Shown here in pieces: positions 46,602 through 59,805 of a DNA stretch of 64,000 bases. Both the position numbers and the translations under genes were made by a program. The stretch spans positions 14,513,519-14,577,518 of the forward strand of contig NC_135569.1 in the NCBI RefSeq assembly GCF_964340395.1, given 5' to 3'. This DNA comes from Glandiceps talaboti. Taxonomy: Eukaryota > Hemichordata > Enteropneusta > Spengelidae. The notes beneath the pieces were generated by a model, which searched no databases, was not told the DNA's origin, and worked only from the letters and a program-made list of their open reading frames with translations. Each line of letters opens with the position of its first letter. Position 1 is the first letter of the stretch.

Positions 46602-47375
46602 GTGAAATTAATAGCATGTACCGAGAATTGGCAGCTACAACAAGACTCACACGCAGACCCTGCATCACCCAATGCTCCACCCTGTCCACAGTACACGCCC
46701 CTGGTGGTGGCTAGCGACACTCAGGTACCACGCCTTCCTTTAGATGAAGTCACTCACATAGGCGAGTGGCTTCATGACATGGCTGCTCGCTATGACCTGC
46801 ACGTGGAGCTCGTCCCCCTTCGTTAATTGCACATCTTGTCTCTGAGTCATCATTTATTGGCATTAATATTGGGATTTTAGCATTATCATATAATCACGGT
46901 TAATGCCAGGGGGATGACTCCAATCACGTACAGGGTTGCAATCGAAAACCAAACACTGTTCTCCTATTACATTAATATATACTAATTCCCATCTCCACTC
47001 AGCCTTTCCCTGCTAAGTTCACACAGTGAACACAAGCACCATCACTCTAGGTAAACAATTTCCCATCCACACACTCCGACTACACACCTACATGTACCAA
47101 ACCTACACGTAACACTCTACCTATGCACAATGCCCCAATCCCAGACATGGACCTGAGGCGAACACCAACATGCACCATCATCAGGACAACCGCGTAAGGC
47201 GTGCCCTATGACATGGCCGTCTGCTATGACACCTGTCAATAATCAGACATGGGAAAACAAATGAAAACACAGAATAGAATCAAACAAAAGAATAAGAATG
47301 GGTGAATGTTATCTATAAAAACAGTGAGGGGGGGGGCACGTCTTGTCTCTGAGTCATTATTTACTGGAATTAACT
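46602..47375 (+). repeat. GC-richer element with about 500-bp direct repeats and a 75-codon open frame
   Basis: 'atgacatggc[tc]g...ctatgac' and 'CAC[AG]TCTTGTCTCTGAGT' occur at 46772-46866 and again at 47205-47373. The frame 46602-46826 includes HIGEWLHDMAARYDLHVELV, which is not low complexity. I do not recognise it; a transposon-derived remnant is likely. Confidence 0.35.
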
Positions 47376-47379
47376 TTGT

Positions 47380-50300
47380 TTATCAGTCATTCACATAATA
47401 TATATTCTCCGAGAATCCTATTAATAGTGTGTTCACCTTAGAATATATTTCTGTCTTGGTAGTTTATGGTGTAAAACAAGAGCAAGACAAACGGGGGTTT
47501 CACGTGTAGTCTGGTAATATGTATTAAACTTGTTGATGGTCACAGGTATCAGAGAAGAAGTGAAACACAAACACACAAAAGTTATTTTTGAAAAGACATG
47601 TAGTTCGTACTATAGCCATGCCAAGTAACAGTTCAATGGTTAGTACATGTGTGATACATCAACACATTAGGGGTGAGATCAATAGGTGAAAAAAACTAAT
47701 TCTTTTAGTAAGGCCTGAGAACCCCTTCCCCATCCCCTTCTAACTAAATCGGTAAAATTGTTGCACACAGCACAATCAATTTAAAATCAGTATGTAGTAT
47801 CATGTAGTGCTATGAATACTAACCACTATGTAGTGAGGAAAAAATAGTTCTTTCATTGGCACAATAAATGTATTTTTAGTGCCATGTGTAACATATTTTT
47901 TCCCATTTTTCAATTTGACATTTTTAGAAATGTTTGTATTGGGGTACAAAACAGATGTCATTATCAATGACCTCTCTCACGCCACCTCACAGTAAAATAA
48001 TTTAGTTTTTATCCTACAGTCATTGAACTATTGATCTCAACCATGAATCAATTTGGGACTTCTAATGGAGATGATCTTAGTTATCATACCTTGTATGTAC
48101 AAAAATGTATAGGAACTAGACTAACTATATACATGGACATTGAATATCCAATATCTAGAACACAGGCTAGGTCAGGCCCTTTCAGTTACAGTGGTTGCCA
48201 CATATTATTTCCAAGTGTCCTAAATTGGTTATGTTTGTGCACAATTTAACATGTCCATGTCAATGGAGGAACATATTTTAGAGCTAGTAAATCTTAGGGT
48301 ATTTCATTTCTTATGTGTTATGTGTACAGCTACACATGCAAGTTTTTATACCACAAGATGACACAATGCAACTCATGGCGTGCAATATCGAGAAGTCATT
48401 TCTAACAAATAACTGTTGCTTAAAGGTGGCCATAGTGAAGTGTATTGTATGTATCAAGAGACAGGGTTTATGTTATATTTGAATGTATATTTATAGCTAT
48501 TTGTTTATAGTTTATTTTATGCACATACATTTTTATGTTTAATAGCTTGTGCAGTGAACGCAAGCAGCAGCGTAGCAGCTCAATGACTAGTACACATGCG
48601 CGTCCTATATACTGTGCAATGTTTTTTTGGTGGTTTTACAATGACTACACATGCTTAAAGCTTGTTCTATGTACAATGCGCAATCTCCACACAGAAATTT
48701 CACTGACTCTCTAATTTAATCCATTAGTACAATATAAAAACAGATTTGGTATTTCAAGGGCAGATCATCATTTACCTTACACGTGTATGTTAATTCCCTA
48801 TTGGCTAAAGTGTAGATGTCTTTAAGTCCTAGCTTGTATTGTACTTGCTTGTCGTCATGTCCCAGACACACTGTATATCACTACTTTACTTAGCTTCAGT
48901 ATATTTATGGCATAGTAAGGCAACTGACTGTATGTTTTTAGTAAATAGCCTTACCACTGCAACATTTCACCAAATGTCCTCCCACTGAATCCTTATGACC
49001 ACTACCCAATACCAAAACTATGTGTCTCATTTTCAAAATACTCCCCACTCTCCCCATCATTCACCATTGAATTGACTTATTGCCGGTACCTGTATTGTAC
49101 CTTCTCCCGTTACCCACATAATCTGCTGAAATATAAGTTTTGCTCACTGAAATACTGGCTATTTTACCTTCCCTCTGACCAAAATAACAAAATGCCCATC
49201 CCACTGAAAAATATCGTTGTTTCACCGGTTTTGTTTATTCTATTCAACATGAATCTGATTACTTGCTTACAAGCTAATTTCAGCACTTATGTTTATGTAC
49301 ATGCGGTCACATATATTAATCCAAGGCCAGTAAACTCACACAAAAACATGAAAGACATATACATACGACCATGCACAATTACATTGAAAACAAATGCACC
49401 ATAACGGAAACGATTATGATAGTTTATAGTAAAGTCTAATTTTAGATATCGCGATGCTTCAGAAATCCTACAATTTTCTAACCAAATTTCGATGGTGGCA
49501 GTACAACAAGGAACCCAGGAACCGTGTTATAAATACAAATAAACGTGTACACACAACCAAAATATGCACGAGTAAATGAAATACTATTTTAAAAACTTAA
49601 ACAACTAAATAAATATTTATTAATATCAATTGAATTGAATGGTAAGTATTTCCCCAAACCCTCAACATTGAATCATTCAGCATACTGAGATATATCTTAA
49701 TGCCAGGTTTGAGTTCAGACAATTTCACAGTTGTCGTAACTCCTTAACCTCCGTACAAGTAGAATACTGTGAGTGCTCACGCTGGTAATAAGAAGCCCAC
49801 AACTTTCAGCTCGGACCCTTTAAATTTAAAGACTTATCTGTTGTGAACTGCAAAATTTACATCAATGATAGGGATCAATCTGTTTTGGTTTTCAGAGGGA
49901 GGAGGTTGGGTGCCCCAGGTTCAGAGTCTTTTTGCTGGCCTGATTAAAAAAATCCCCTCCCCGATAGTTTCGCCAGGCCCTGATTGTCCCTCTGTTTACT
50001 GGGGCAGAATAAGACCAATAGTAGATTGAACGTTTATCGCATTGAATTGAATAGTTGGATGAAGAACACTAAAGTTATTTACAACAGAGAAAGGTCAATC
50101 ACCTACCAGGAGGACTGACATTGTATGTATGCGTATGTATTCAAATCAGATGTCCATGCAAAGTACAGTGACAAAGGTGTGAGGCCTACCTACCTGCTAT
50201 GGAAATCGAGTAGTCCGCAGAAAGTTTTCACTGAAATTAGTTATTTTTGAGTAATTTTTTGAAAAACATTTTTAAAAAAAGTTTCAAAATATATTTTGAG

Positions 50301-50580
50301 TTTTTCATTATATATATTCCTTGCGAAAACAATCAAAGTAAAGCCTGTAGAACAACAATAATCCCAAATAATAACGTTAACATTGATGAAAAGCGTTGAT
50401 TCCATCAACAAACTACACTTAAACGGTTAAAATTAGTAACTCTGAAAAATATAAAGTAGTATAGCTAAAAAAAAAGAAAAATACTTTTGGCCTGAACAAC
50501 TTGCTATAAGCAACACGTACTCTTGTAACTCATATTATCCATATAACGCATTTAGTTTCAAATTTATAATAGATTATTAT
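47380..50580. other. Spacer, no gene seen
   Basis: AT-rich with G-poor stretches around 48950-49060. Open frames are short and unsupported. Confidence 0.35.
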
Positions 50581-50592
50581 TTTTGTATGCTA

Positions 50593-50597
<5 letters not shown>

Positions 50598-50629
<32 letters not shown>

Positions 50630-50630
50630 T
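50598..50630. repeat. (ATT)n microsatellite
   Basis: About ten copies. Confidence 0.9.
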
Positions 50631-50639
50631 AACTTATTA

Positions 50640-51720
50640 ATTGTAACTTTAATTGTTTTGTACTGTATACTTTAAATCCATTACTCATTCAAACTAGTAA
50701 ATACTATGCCAACTGACATTGTCGGACATGTGCTTATTAGTCTAATTGGTTCTTGTCTTTAGCATAAGAAAGATGTGCCAGCATACCTTTTGAGGATAGT
50801 ATATTCTGTCCAATACAGGTGGTGAATTTGCATATTTATCGAAGAGTTGAGCACTGAGAGTGCCGCACTATACAGCTACCATGCAGCACATACCTTGGAG
50901 TAGCTAGCCCTGGCAATATGGAAGCTATGACGTCACCATTGTCATTGTCATTAGTAGTAGTAGTGGTATCACTATTGGTTATCTTCTCTGTGTTATTTAC
51001 AGTGGTATGCATGCCTACATGAAGATGTTTACTGAAGATTGATTATGGAAGAAAGAATAATTGTTCAAGGCTTAAGCATTTGATTTTTCCTACGAAATTG
51101 TGAGCAACAAGTGGGACAATTATTCGTCTAAATGGTGTATGTACAATTGTTCTTCACCACAATTGATATTCAGTGTTTATACTGTATCTTCAGAATGTGC
51201 CTTAGAAATTCAATGTAATTCAGTACATACATTAACCATACCAAAGCACATTTCCTAGAAAGCTTGTTGACGTAGAATCCAGTTTTGATCCTAGGTTGGC
51301 GATGACATCATCTGCTGGCGCAATCCATCTTTCGCTGGGCATAGTGTATATCATATAGTTTATTTATGTAAACACAATAGAACAGGCACACGGGGTGAAA
51401 TTTCAGTTCAGAATTTATTACGTAATGTCGGTTTTCAAACAGATACATGATTACATTACTCTTAGTCCATGGGCCAGATAATTTTACCGTGAACCCCCTC
51501 CCACAAACCTCCAGCATATGTATTTTTTTGTTCATTTGAGTCTACTGACTGAGAAACAAAATGTTAACAATGAACATTTTGGGATTAACTACATGTTTGG
51601 CCTCGATTTAAAATCACATGCCCATTACAGGGTGATGTCGAAGGGTTGAGGATAGGGGTAGTATATTGTCTTCCATACGATACATGCAAGCATGGATTCT
51701 CTTTCTGATGGTATAATGTT
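50640..51720. other. Spacer, no gene seen
   Basis: No exon or repeat recognised. Confidence 0.35.

Positions 51721-51724
<4 letters not shown>

Positions 51725-51792
<68 letters not shown>
51725..51792. repeat. (AT)n microsatellite
   Basis: Pure dinucleotide. Confidence 0.97.
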
Positions 51793-51794
<2 letters not shown>

Positions 51795-51795
<1 letters not shown>

Positions 51796-52680
51796 AAGAA
51801 ATACAATATTTGGAGGCTTTTAAAATGATGATTTCTGAAAAATCGACAATTTTTCCACAAAATGACATAAACTTTCCATTCTTTTTTAAATAACATGGTC
51901 TGATACACATAAGGGGTGTTGTCTTATTCAGCTGAATGTGGTGAACAAGAAAAAGTACGTTAACATTGATTATTTGAGGGATATTAATGATTTCCCCCAT
52001 TCGAACCAATATCAGCTATAATTTGGAAAAAAACGTTGGTAGGAGGATGGGGTAAGGTATCTTCTGTGCTTTTATTCAGCATCTTAGGAGCATACTAATA
52101 CATTTTTTCTGATTGCTAGAATATATATCTTTACAGGAAATATGTTTTCCTTTAATAAATAGCTTGCAATGTTGACATACATCTTAACAATGTCAGATTT
52201 AAGGAAAATATCGAAAGATTGTAGAAGGTGAACAGGTTAGGGGTAAATATGTGCTTAGTACACAACATCTAAATATGTAATCAATACAGTAATACGGTTT
52301 TGCGGTTGCTAGAATATCTTTCTTAACAATATGAATGTGTTTACTTTGAATATTTAGCAAATTATGCAAAACTTAATGCCAGAAATATAGGGAAACTCTA
52401 AATCGCCGATTTTGAAAAATTGATTCTTTTTTTCAGCAAAATGGCATAAAGTTTCCGTTCCTTGTTAAATAACATTATCTGATAAACATAAGGGGTGTTT
52501 CTTTTCATTCAGTTGAATGAACTGAACAAGGTAAAATAGGTTAAAATTGAATATTTTCATGGTTATTTATAATGATTTCACCCTATTAAAACCAATACTA
52601 TAAGCTATCGTGTTGAAATACCGAGAGGAAGGGGTAGGGGTAAAAGATCTTAACTATATTATAACCTTTAACTGACAATA
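51795..52680. repeat. Two-unit tandem repeat, period about 590 bp
   Basis: 'aaaatg[ag]cataaa' through 'acataaggggtgtt' and the following 'aatgatttc[ac]cc' block occur at about 51860-52020 and 52438-52590. Confidence 0.65.
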
Positions 52681-53150
52681 TAGGTATTGCAATACTTTCG
52701 CTGGACAAGAATCTTACAGTTATACATTATTAATGTAATTATATTATAATAATATATACAACAAAATTGTCAAATAGATGCAAATATGTTGAAAAACCCA
52801 TCTACACGGTCATAATATAATATACGGTCATAATATAACAATTCTCTGAAATTATTCAAATTACTAGTCTACAATTAATCAAAATAACACACTCATAATA
52901 ACATTGTGTTGTCAGTCTGTTACCATACTGGTATCCAACTTGATAATATTATGTATCTATCATATAATTAATTATGATAATAAATATTTAAACAGTTTGA
53001 TGATAAACAGTATACTCAGTAACACAAGTTATGTCAGGTTTTAATTCTGCACTCAATACTCTAGGTTGTCTCTCCTTACTTGAACAAATTGCATTGTGTT
53101 ATTAAATTACCTCATTCAAATATATCATATGTTAGATTCTTTAACTGACT
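52640..53150. repeat. Unit R4, partner of R1-R3
   Basis: Same hallmark blocks as R3, at the same distance from the last exon of gene copy 2. Marks the left part of the copy 2 duplication. Confidence 0.65.
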
Positions 53151-53191
53151 CTATGTCATGGTCATAGAACCAATATCGTCACGTGATAATA

Positions 53192-53248
53192 TTAAGTTAG
53201 ACGATTACACAGACACAGAGTGGCATTGTTATTAGATCTTGGAGACAC
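53192..53248 (-). CDS. Copy 2 terminal exon: second half of GPS, ending at the cleavage site
   Basis: Reads VSPRSNNNATLCLCNRLT then TAA. It is identical to copy 1 except for Arg (CGT) where copy 1 has Cys (TGT) and GPS motifs have His. The change between the copies looks like a CpG transition, so the ancestor probably already had Arg. Confidence 0.7.
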   Translation of the reverse strand: MSPRSNNNATLCLCNRLT

Positions 53249-53402
53249 CTGCAAGGTAAAAACAAAACATTTACTACTTTTTAAAAAAGTCGCAAATTAA
53301 AGTATTGAAAATCCAGACAAATATGTGAAAAATAATTGGCAGTCATCATTCGTGCTACATATGTCTAATCCGATCCTATATAATTAATATATGGTATCTT
53401 AC

Positions 53403-53494
53403 CTGGCATACATCTTGTCTCCATCGTCCTTCATCATCACCCCAATAGTCACATCTGTGCTGAGTCATTCCCACAGTAAAGTTGGTCTGAATAT
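53403..53494 (-). CDS. Copy 2 exon: first half of GPS
   Basis: Reads DIQTNFTVGMTQHRCDYWGD then DEGRWRQDVCQ. Same length and phases as copy 1, with five or so residue changes. Confidence 0.8.
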
Positions 53495-53840
53495 CTGCAA
53501 TGATACTTGTCATTTATAAATATATGTATAAGATGAATAACTGGCTTAGTGACGTCAGGTTGATTTTAGTGAATACTCTTTCAATAGTTTTCTGTTCAAT
53601 ACCGATATAGCTGTTGATTCATGGAACATTAATGTTATCGTTATACTAGAATACATTGTAGTTGACTACTTTTAGAACATTATTTTAATACTATCTGTTC
53701 ATGCATTATAACTGTAATTATTAGCAGATTATTTCAACATAACTATATGTTGGTTCAAGCACTACACTACCATGAATCCCCATTAATCCCCCCCCCCGGT
53801 CCCTCCCCGAAAAATTGATGATTTATCTGAATATTTACGA

Positions 53841-53873
53841 ATGTATGTATGTATGTATGTATGTATGTATGTA

Positions 53874-53904
<31 letters not shown>

Positions 53905-53909
53905 ATGTA

Positions 53910-53958
<49 letters not shown>

Positions 53959-53980
53959 ATGTATGTATGTATGTATGTAT
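53841..53980. repeat. Intronic (GTAT)n/(GT)n array
   Basis: Sits in the same intron as the shorter copy 1 array at 8674. Confidence 0.95.
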
Positions 53981-54023
53981 TCATATGAATGGAACTGTCT
54001 CGCTGGAGAGGATAGCCCTATGT

Positions 54024-54028
54024 GTGTT

Positions 54029-54064
<36 letters not shown>

Positions 54065-54156
54065 TGAGTGTGTGTGTGTGTGTGTGTGCGTGTGTGTCTG
54101 TGTATGTATGTATGTATGTATGTATGTATGTATGTATGTATGTATGTATGTGTTTG
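54024..54156. repeat. Intronic (GT)n(GTAT)n array
   Basis: Second array in the same intron, separated by about 45 bp of unique sequence. Confidence 0.95.
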
Positions 54157-54340
54157 TATGCATGCGTGTGCCAGAGGGAATGTTCATACGTAGGTGTATA
54201 ACCATAGTAGTACATTTTATTTTTGTTTTCCTCGTAAATAACAAATCGTCTGCAAAAGTACCAACCAGAAGAATTTTCATCCACTACATTATGTATATTA
54301 CAAAGAAACCACATCTATTTCCCTTTTTGAGGTCGCTCAC

Positions 54341-54563
54341 CTGCTGGCAAGTCAAAGATATATGTATAATTTCCATTATACCAGATTTCATGTTCTGGAA
54401 CGAACACATCAAATGATGTACCATGTATCTTGACAGTCGCTGTGTATATCCACTCACTGGTGTTTCTACGGCTGTTTTGATAGTACACCTTAACAGTTGT
54501 ATTTGCCAGAATGTGTGTTGTGCCAACAAGAGTAAGTTGAAGAGCAGTAAATGGTTGTGAGAC
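54341..54563 (-). CDS. Copy 2 exon: GAIN-B beta-strand region
   Basis: 223 bp, phase 0 to 1. Begins VSQPFTALQLTLVGTTHILA and ends NYTYIFDLPA. Differences from copy 1 are a mix of silent and conservative changes. Confidence 0.8.
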
Positions 54564-55277
54564 CTGAAACATGGTATAATATAAGCATAGACGTTAAAGG
54601 GGGACGGCATAGAGATGGTCATATCTCATATAGTTGCATTTCTTTATATTACAAACTTAGAACAGTCATTGTCATCAATCCTGCATTGAACGACCTCTCT
54701 AAAGTAGAGTTTTAAAATGGGCTCTTCTGTACATCGTGTTTGAGACATTTGGAGAAACAAACACAGTTAGGAATGTCATGTCTTTAACCATTAACTTGCC
54801 CAAGTAATTGCTCAGGTTATTGTTTCAAGAGGTGTGAAACGCCTAACTATGTTTGTTTCGCAGAATGACTCGGTGTATAGAAGGTCTTTTCTGCCCGATT
54901 TCACAAACTGTATAATGCTAGTTTAGAGAGAACGTGTGGTGTAAAACTAGTGATATGTATGGGTCCTTCAGACATAGATAAATGCAGCTATTAGATGAAA
55001 CCAGCCTTGCATTTGTTCCCAATGAAAGTAGCTATTTTGACGATAAACTTCTGCTGGTCGTGTTTGACTCATATATAGTTTTGCGAAATCTATCTATGAC
55101 ATATTAGTACATTGTCTTCATTAAGAACGACACCATCTTACTTCGAACGTGTTCAGCTTGGCTTGATTAAGATACAAACATGTCACTTCATTTAATAACG
55201 GGTATATGTCATGTAGAATTGGATGTTATTACTACCACTAAGGTGTACTGTTATAAAACAATATTTATTACACTTAC

Positions 55278-55399
55278 CTGTCCACCCCAGGTATAATTCT
55301 TCCAATCGTCAGATATGGTCGCTATCACATTTTCACCGAGGGAATTTCTAGGCGATTGCCTTCCTAACCATACTCCAATATCTTCCTTCGTGCCATTTA
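55278..55399 (-). CDS. Copy 2 exon: GAIN region (EDIGVWLGRQSP)
   Basis: 122 bp. Reads NGTKEDIGVWLGRQSPRNSL then GENVIATISDDWKNYTWGGQ. The leading bases complete a Leu codon where copy 1 has Val. Confidence 0.8.
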
Positions 55400-55898
55400 C
55401 TGTAAAATGAAGGAAACCAGTTATCTTGAACTTCATGTATAATTGTCTCATCTGGTCTGAGTACATGTAGTATAGAGACCTAGTCCACTTAGTCCACACG
55501 TATATGGATGACAGACTAGAAAATAGTTACTTATGAAAATCAGGTATAGTCGAGATTACTATAGTATCTAGCAAAATATGGAAAGCCCACTCTCCCTCCA
55601 CCCCCGTTCGGTATTAAATATCTGAACAAAAGACTGTCCAATACTACTATCGTATCTACTTAAATGAAGACCCACACACCTACACACACACACACATCTT
55701 TACTCTTGTAATGTGACAATGACTGGTCAGATGTACGTAAATAGCTCTGATGTTTCTCTCTGATAGTGAACGATCATACAAACAAGACCCTTACCAGCTT
55801 TTGGTGACATTCCTTTGAAATACAAAATATTTAAGTGACTCTTACAAACCTACAAACATTTCATTTATAGTTTTAAAACGTAGTCTAAGTAGACTTAC

Positions 55899-56001
55899 AT
55901 CTTATCTTGGTCCCATTGGTAAAGGTGTACGTCAAACCGAGTACGTCATAGACAAACTCCTGTCCTCTTCCACTGAATGGATTGCCAGTGATTCTGTAAG
56001 A
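55899..56001 (-). CDS. Copy 2 exon: GAIN region (SYRITGNPFSGRGQEF)
   Basis: 103 bp, ending ...TNGTKIR before a gtaagt donor. Otherwise nearly the same protein as copy 1. Confidence 0.8.
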
Positions 56002-56803
56002 CTGTAATATAAAACAAATAAGTCGCGTAGTTGTGTTTGTTGATAGAAAAATAGTATTTACTATTGATACATAATCAGGAAGGAATGCAATTTGTTACTT
56101 TGATTTCAGCCTCAACCTTCATTGTCGATCTCTTTAAATCTGATGTTCATTAAAATATGCCTAGATATCCATTTATGTACCATTTATTACATTCATTTAT
56201 CGTCGGTTGTTTACCAAGGAAGAGAATGACACAATATTTGACAAATGGCAATATACCGAGGAAATACTTCACATTCCAGTTATCAAAAAAAAAAGGAATC
56301 AAAACAAATGATTACATAGTTTGGCCACTAGGGGTGCTTTTTCTTAGCGGCTGTCGGATCTCGAAGTGGTCATGGACCATTATCAAGTTATTGTTTGGTC
56401 AGGTGTTGCTGTATTGCTTTCCATGAAAGAACTACCATTTTCAATTATTACTGGCAAAAGTTGATAGCCTCCAAAAAAAATACAAGCAGCCCAATAAATG
56501 AAACTCTTAGGCCATAAATATTTTCCGGCTTAATGAAGAATAATATTGTCGAATAATATTATTACACCTGGACATGCATAATTTATGAACAATCTAGAAA
56601 AAATAGGAGGTGATTGGTACGTTTTGACTTGTATTGGAGCACCACAGTACCAATGACGTAGATGCGTTTTGTGTTGACATAAAAAGACCAGGAAATAAAT
56701 CACACATTTTCTTCTTAAAACGCGTTGAACCTTGAGGTATGCAAAGCCTTGTCCACACTGATAGAGTAAAAAGACTTTTCCATAATTATTTGAGTTACGT
56801 TAC

Positions 56804-57141
56804 CTTTGCATATATATGAATATTCTTTTCTAGCATTGAGAATAAGGTATCTGCGGATGGAACTTCAAAGCCGCTATCATGACCCAGGTCAACTGTCTTG
56901 TTTACCATACCGTCTACAGTCCCAGACTCCATATTCAGCAACACACTTGAAGTGTTGATGACTACATGGCGAGTATCGTGTTCCATTTTGTTCAGCACAA
57001 AATCAGCTGTCCTCTCCAGGATGTTCATGGTTTTCTCAGTTAAATCTCTGGCGTTCTCAGGACTTAGAGTTTCGTTATCAGGCGATGACGTCATTATAAG
57101 TGAAGTACTATCCATCACTTTATCAACAATCGACACTAAAG
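56804..57141 (-). CDS. Copy 2 exon: GAIN-A helical region
   Basis: 338 bp. Begins ALVSIVDKVMDSTSLIMTSS and includes ENARDLTEKTMNILERTADF, identical to copy 1 except for one residue in that stretch. Confidence 0.75.
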
Positions 57142-57544
57142 CTGTGAAAGATTACTTGATTAGCAACTAGCAAGTTTGAAAATAATTTTGAAAATAATTT
57201 TAATAATTTTGAAAATAATTTTAATAATTCTTTAAAAAAATAAAATATCGTAATGAGAAAATATTAATCATTGTCAGAGCAGCTGCTAAATAGTGATAGT
57301 ATATAATTTTCAAACTTTTGACAAATCCTGCATTACGAAACAAGTTCTCATGGAAGACATAGAACCCAAAAAGTATTTCTTCTAGTGACTACAACAAGTT
57401 TGTGCATTATGTCACAGGCTTTCAGTTCAAAAAGGACAACAACTATGGCATGGCCTTTATGGCAATCAAAAAGATACATTGACAACACCTGAATGGGTTG
57501 TTCATTTCTTATCTATTTCTTATCAATTTAAGGCACAATTTCAA

Positions 57545-58130
57545 AATAGGAAGACATAGCTATTTGACCTTGAAGATGAAGGTCAAGGTCAAAAGTCAGT
57601 GTGTCATTGGAAAGCTCATCATTGGTAACCACAATGAAATCACTTGAATAGGGTCTCTATCTGTTAAGCATTAAGAATTCTCAGCCTAAATGTGATTAAT
57701 TGCGACAAATATGGCTGCTATTTTGCTGCTATCATTAGGGTTGTGAAACGAAGTGATGTGTGTATGCAGACTATAGCATCTGACATTTGTACAAGGTTTT
57801 GGTTGAAACCAGTCCATGTATATAAGAGATGTACATACACATTTTGACAATAATATGGCTATTTTGTCTTGAAGATGGAGGTCAAGTTCAAAAGTCAATT
57901 AAGCCATTAAAACGCTCATGTTTGATAACATTGGTAAATACACTTGAATGAGGTCTCTGTCTGTCAAACTTCAAGCGTTATTGGGCAAAGTGTGATTATT
58001 TACGACAAATATGGCCGCCATTTCACTGTTGTCGTGAGGGTTCTAAAACCAAGTGACGTGCATATGCCCTCTGTGACATCTAATATGTGTACCGGGTTTG
58101 GTTGAAATTGGCACATGTATGTTGGAGACA
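57545..58130. repeat. Two-unit tandem repeat, period about 300 bp, in an intron
   Basis: 'cttgaagatg[ag]aggtcaag', 'acaaatatggc[ct]gc' and 'ttggttgaaa' occur in each unit (start near 57568 and 57868). Ends in a GGAC/GGACA-rich stretch. Absent from the same intron of copy 1. Confidence 0.7.
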
Positions 58131-58388
58131 CAGGTGGACATGGAATGACAGATGGAAGGACAGAAGGATGGACAGATGGACTGGACTCAACGGAATCTCA
58201 ATTTCTAAAAATACAGATTTGCTATCACAGGATGATCATATTCAAAACTGTACATCAAGCTACCTGACTACACGAGATATGACAGTGCATTAATTTTATC
58301 ACACGATTATTGTTTTTTTGGACATTGACATATTACAAACTAAACACAGGAGGTTTATATCAAATAAATTGTTCTCTTTTTACCTTAC

Positions 58389-58479
58389 CTTGAGCTATTG
58401 CTTTGCTCTCTTCCAAAGATACATTACATCCTTGGAGATTCTCAGTGATATTGTACAAGTCATTAATTTTCTCTTTGAG
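58389..58479 (-). CDS. Copy 2 exon: helical linker
   Basis: 91 bp. Reads LKEKINDLYNITENLQGCNV then SLEESKAIAQ. The donor has a tandem GTAAGGTAA. Confidence 0.75.
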
Positions 58480-58889
58480 CTGAAAATTACAAAATGACAG
58501 AGGTAAACGTTATTATGTCTTATGGATAATATATTTCCTTTTCTCTCCTAACTGAGAGAAATAGTTACTAGTAGTAAGTTGTTCCGTATGCATACAGGAT
58601 GGAATGACAAGGAAAAGACAATTTTATAACTGAATGTTTTTGATTGGTTGATTGATTGTTCGAACCAATATCGACAGCCAATCATTACAGCATCGACCTA
58701 CAAATCGTATGTTACGTCTTTAGAACATACATCCTTTTATTGTGTTTTATGAGAGAGTGTCACAATTATAATAAGTATTTATATAAATATTTGCTGATAT
58801 GTGTGGGGAAACAGCTGGTATGGATGATGTCACTATAGCAACCACATCAGATTAATACACACTGCATTTACATATGACTGAGTTCATAC

Positions 58890-58990
58890 CTGTTCATCTG
58901 AGACATCTGTAGTAGAATTGTCAGGTTCCAAAGCCGCCAGTTGTGAAAGAACTTCTCTGCTTGTATTTTTCTGCGTTTCCATTATCGATT
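58890..58990 (-). CDS. Copy 2 exon: helical linker
   Basis: 101 bp. Reads ESIMETQKNTSREVLSQLAA then LEPDNSTTDVSDEQ. It is the most diverged exon between the paralogs after the stalk. Confidence 0.75.
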
Positions 58991-59214
58991 CTAAAAAAAA
59001 TGACATCTATACTTATAGCAATATCAAATACCATTAGGCCTCTAAAAGTAAGCTTAACTCGATAAAGCTCGTAAAATGCAATAATGATTTCAAAATGTAG
59101 CAACGTAGTTTCTGACCATGTTATTGCATGAATTTCTAAAAGAAATAAACACTTAATATTAATAAACAGACCAGTGAAAACATGACTGTCATTTTTTACG
59201 AATCTTTGTACCCA

Positions 59215-59350
59215 ATGACGTCATTGTAGGGCCTGGTATAGTTAATGGTGGTAATGACGTAATTATAAGACCTGGTGCAGTTGATTGTGATGATGAAGTA
59301 ATTGTACGACTTGGTGTGAATTATGGTGGTGATGACGTCATTGTAGGACA
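59215..59350 (-). repeat. Degenerate stalk-repeat fragment in an intron
   Basis: About three 39-bp-type units with stops and no splice borders. Confidence 0.55.
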
Positions 59351-59673
59351 TTTGAATTGCAATGAATTTTATTCCACCCGAAAATGAAAACAAAATAATT
59401 CTTTGAGATGACACAAAGCAGAATTCTAGTAATTGCCATGGAATAGTTCCATGTTATCTAAGCAAAGTCCATGGAACAAACATCGATGAAAATTAAGGCA
59501 AATTGGGGGTAAGAGTTATAACAACGAAAATACGTTTCTCTTATGATGGAGAATATGTCCGTGGCAAAATTATATAATGAAGCTCTCTCGGTTTAGCAAA
59601 TATACTGAAAAGAAATGAAGAAAAAGCATACATGCAAAATAAATCATAGTGACAAGTAAAATGTACTTATTAC

Positions 59674-59805
59674 CTTCTGTGATTAATGGTGGTGATAATG
59701 TTGTTATAGGACCTGATGTAGTTGATGTTGGCGATGACGTCACTGTAAGATCTGGTGTTGATGGTGGTGATGACGTAGTTGTAGGAACTGGTGTAGTTGT
59801 AGAAC
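59674..59805 (-). CDS. Copy 2 exon: short Thr/Pro/Ser stalk
   Basis: 132 bp, phase 1-1. Reads STTTPVPTTTSSPPSTPDLT then VTSSPTSTTSGPITTLSPPL. It has the same borders as the 522-bp copy 1 exon, so the two differ by about 130 residues of stalk. Confidence 0.75.
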
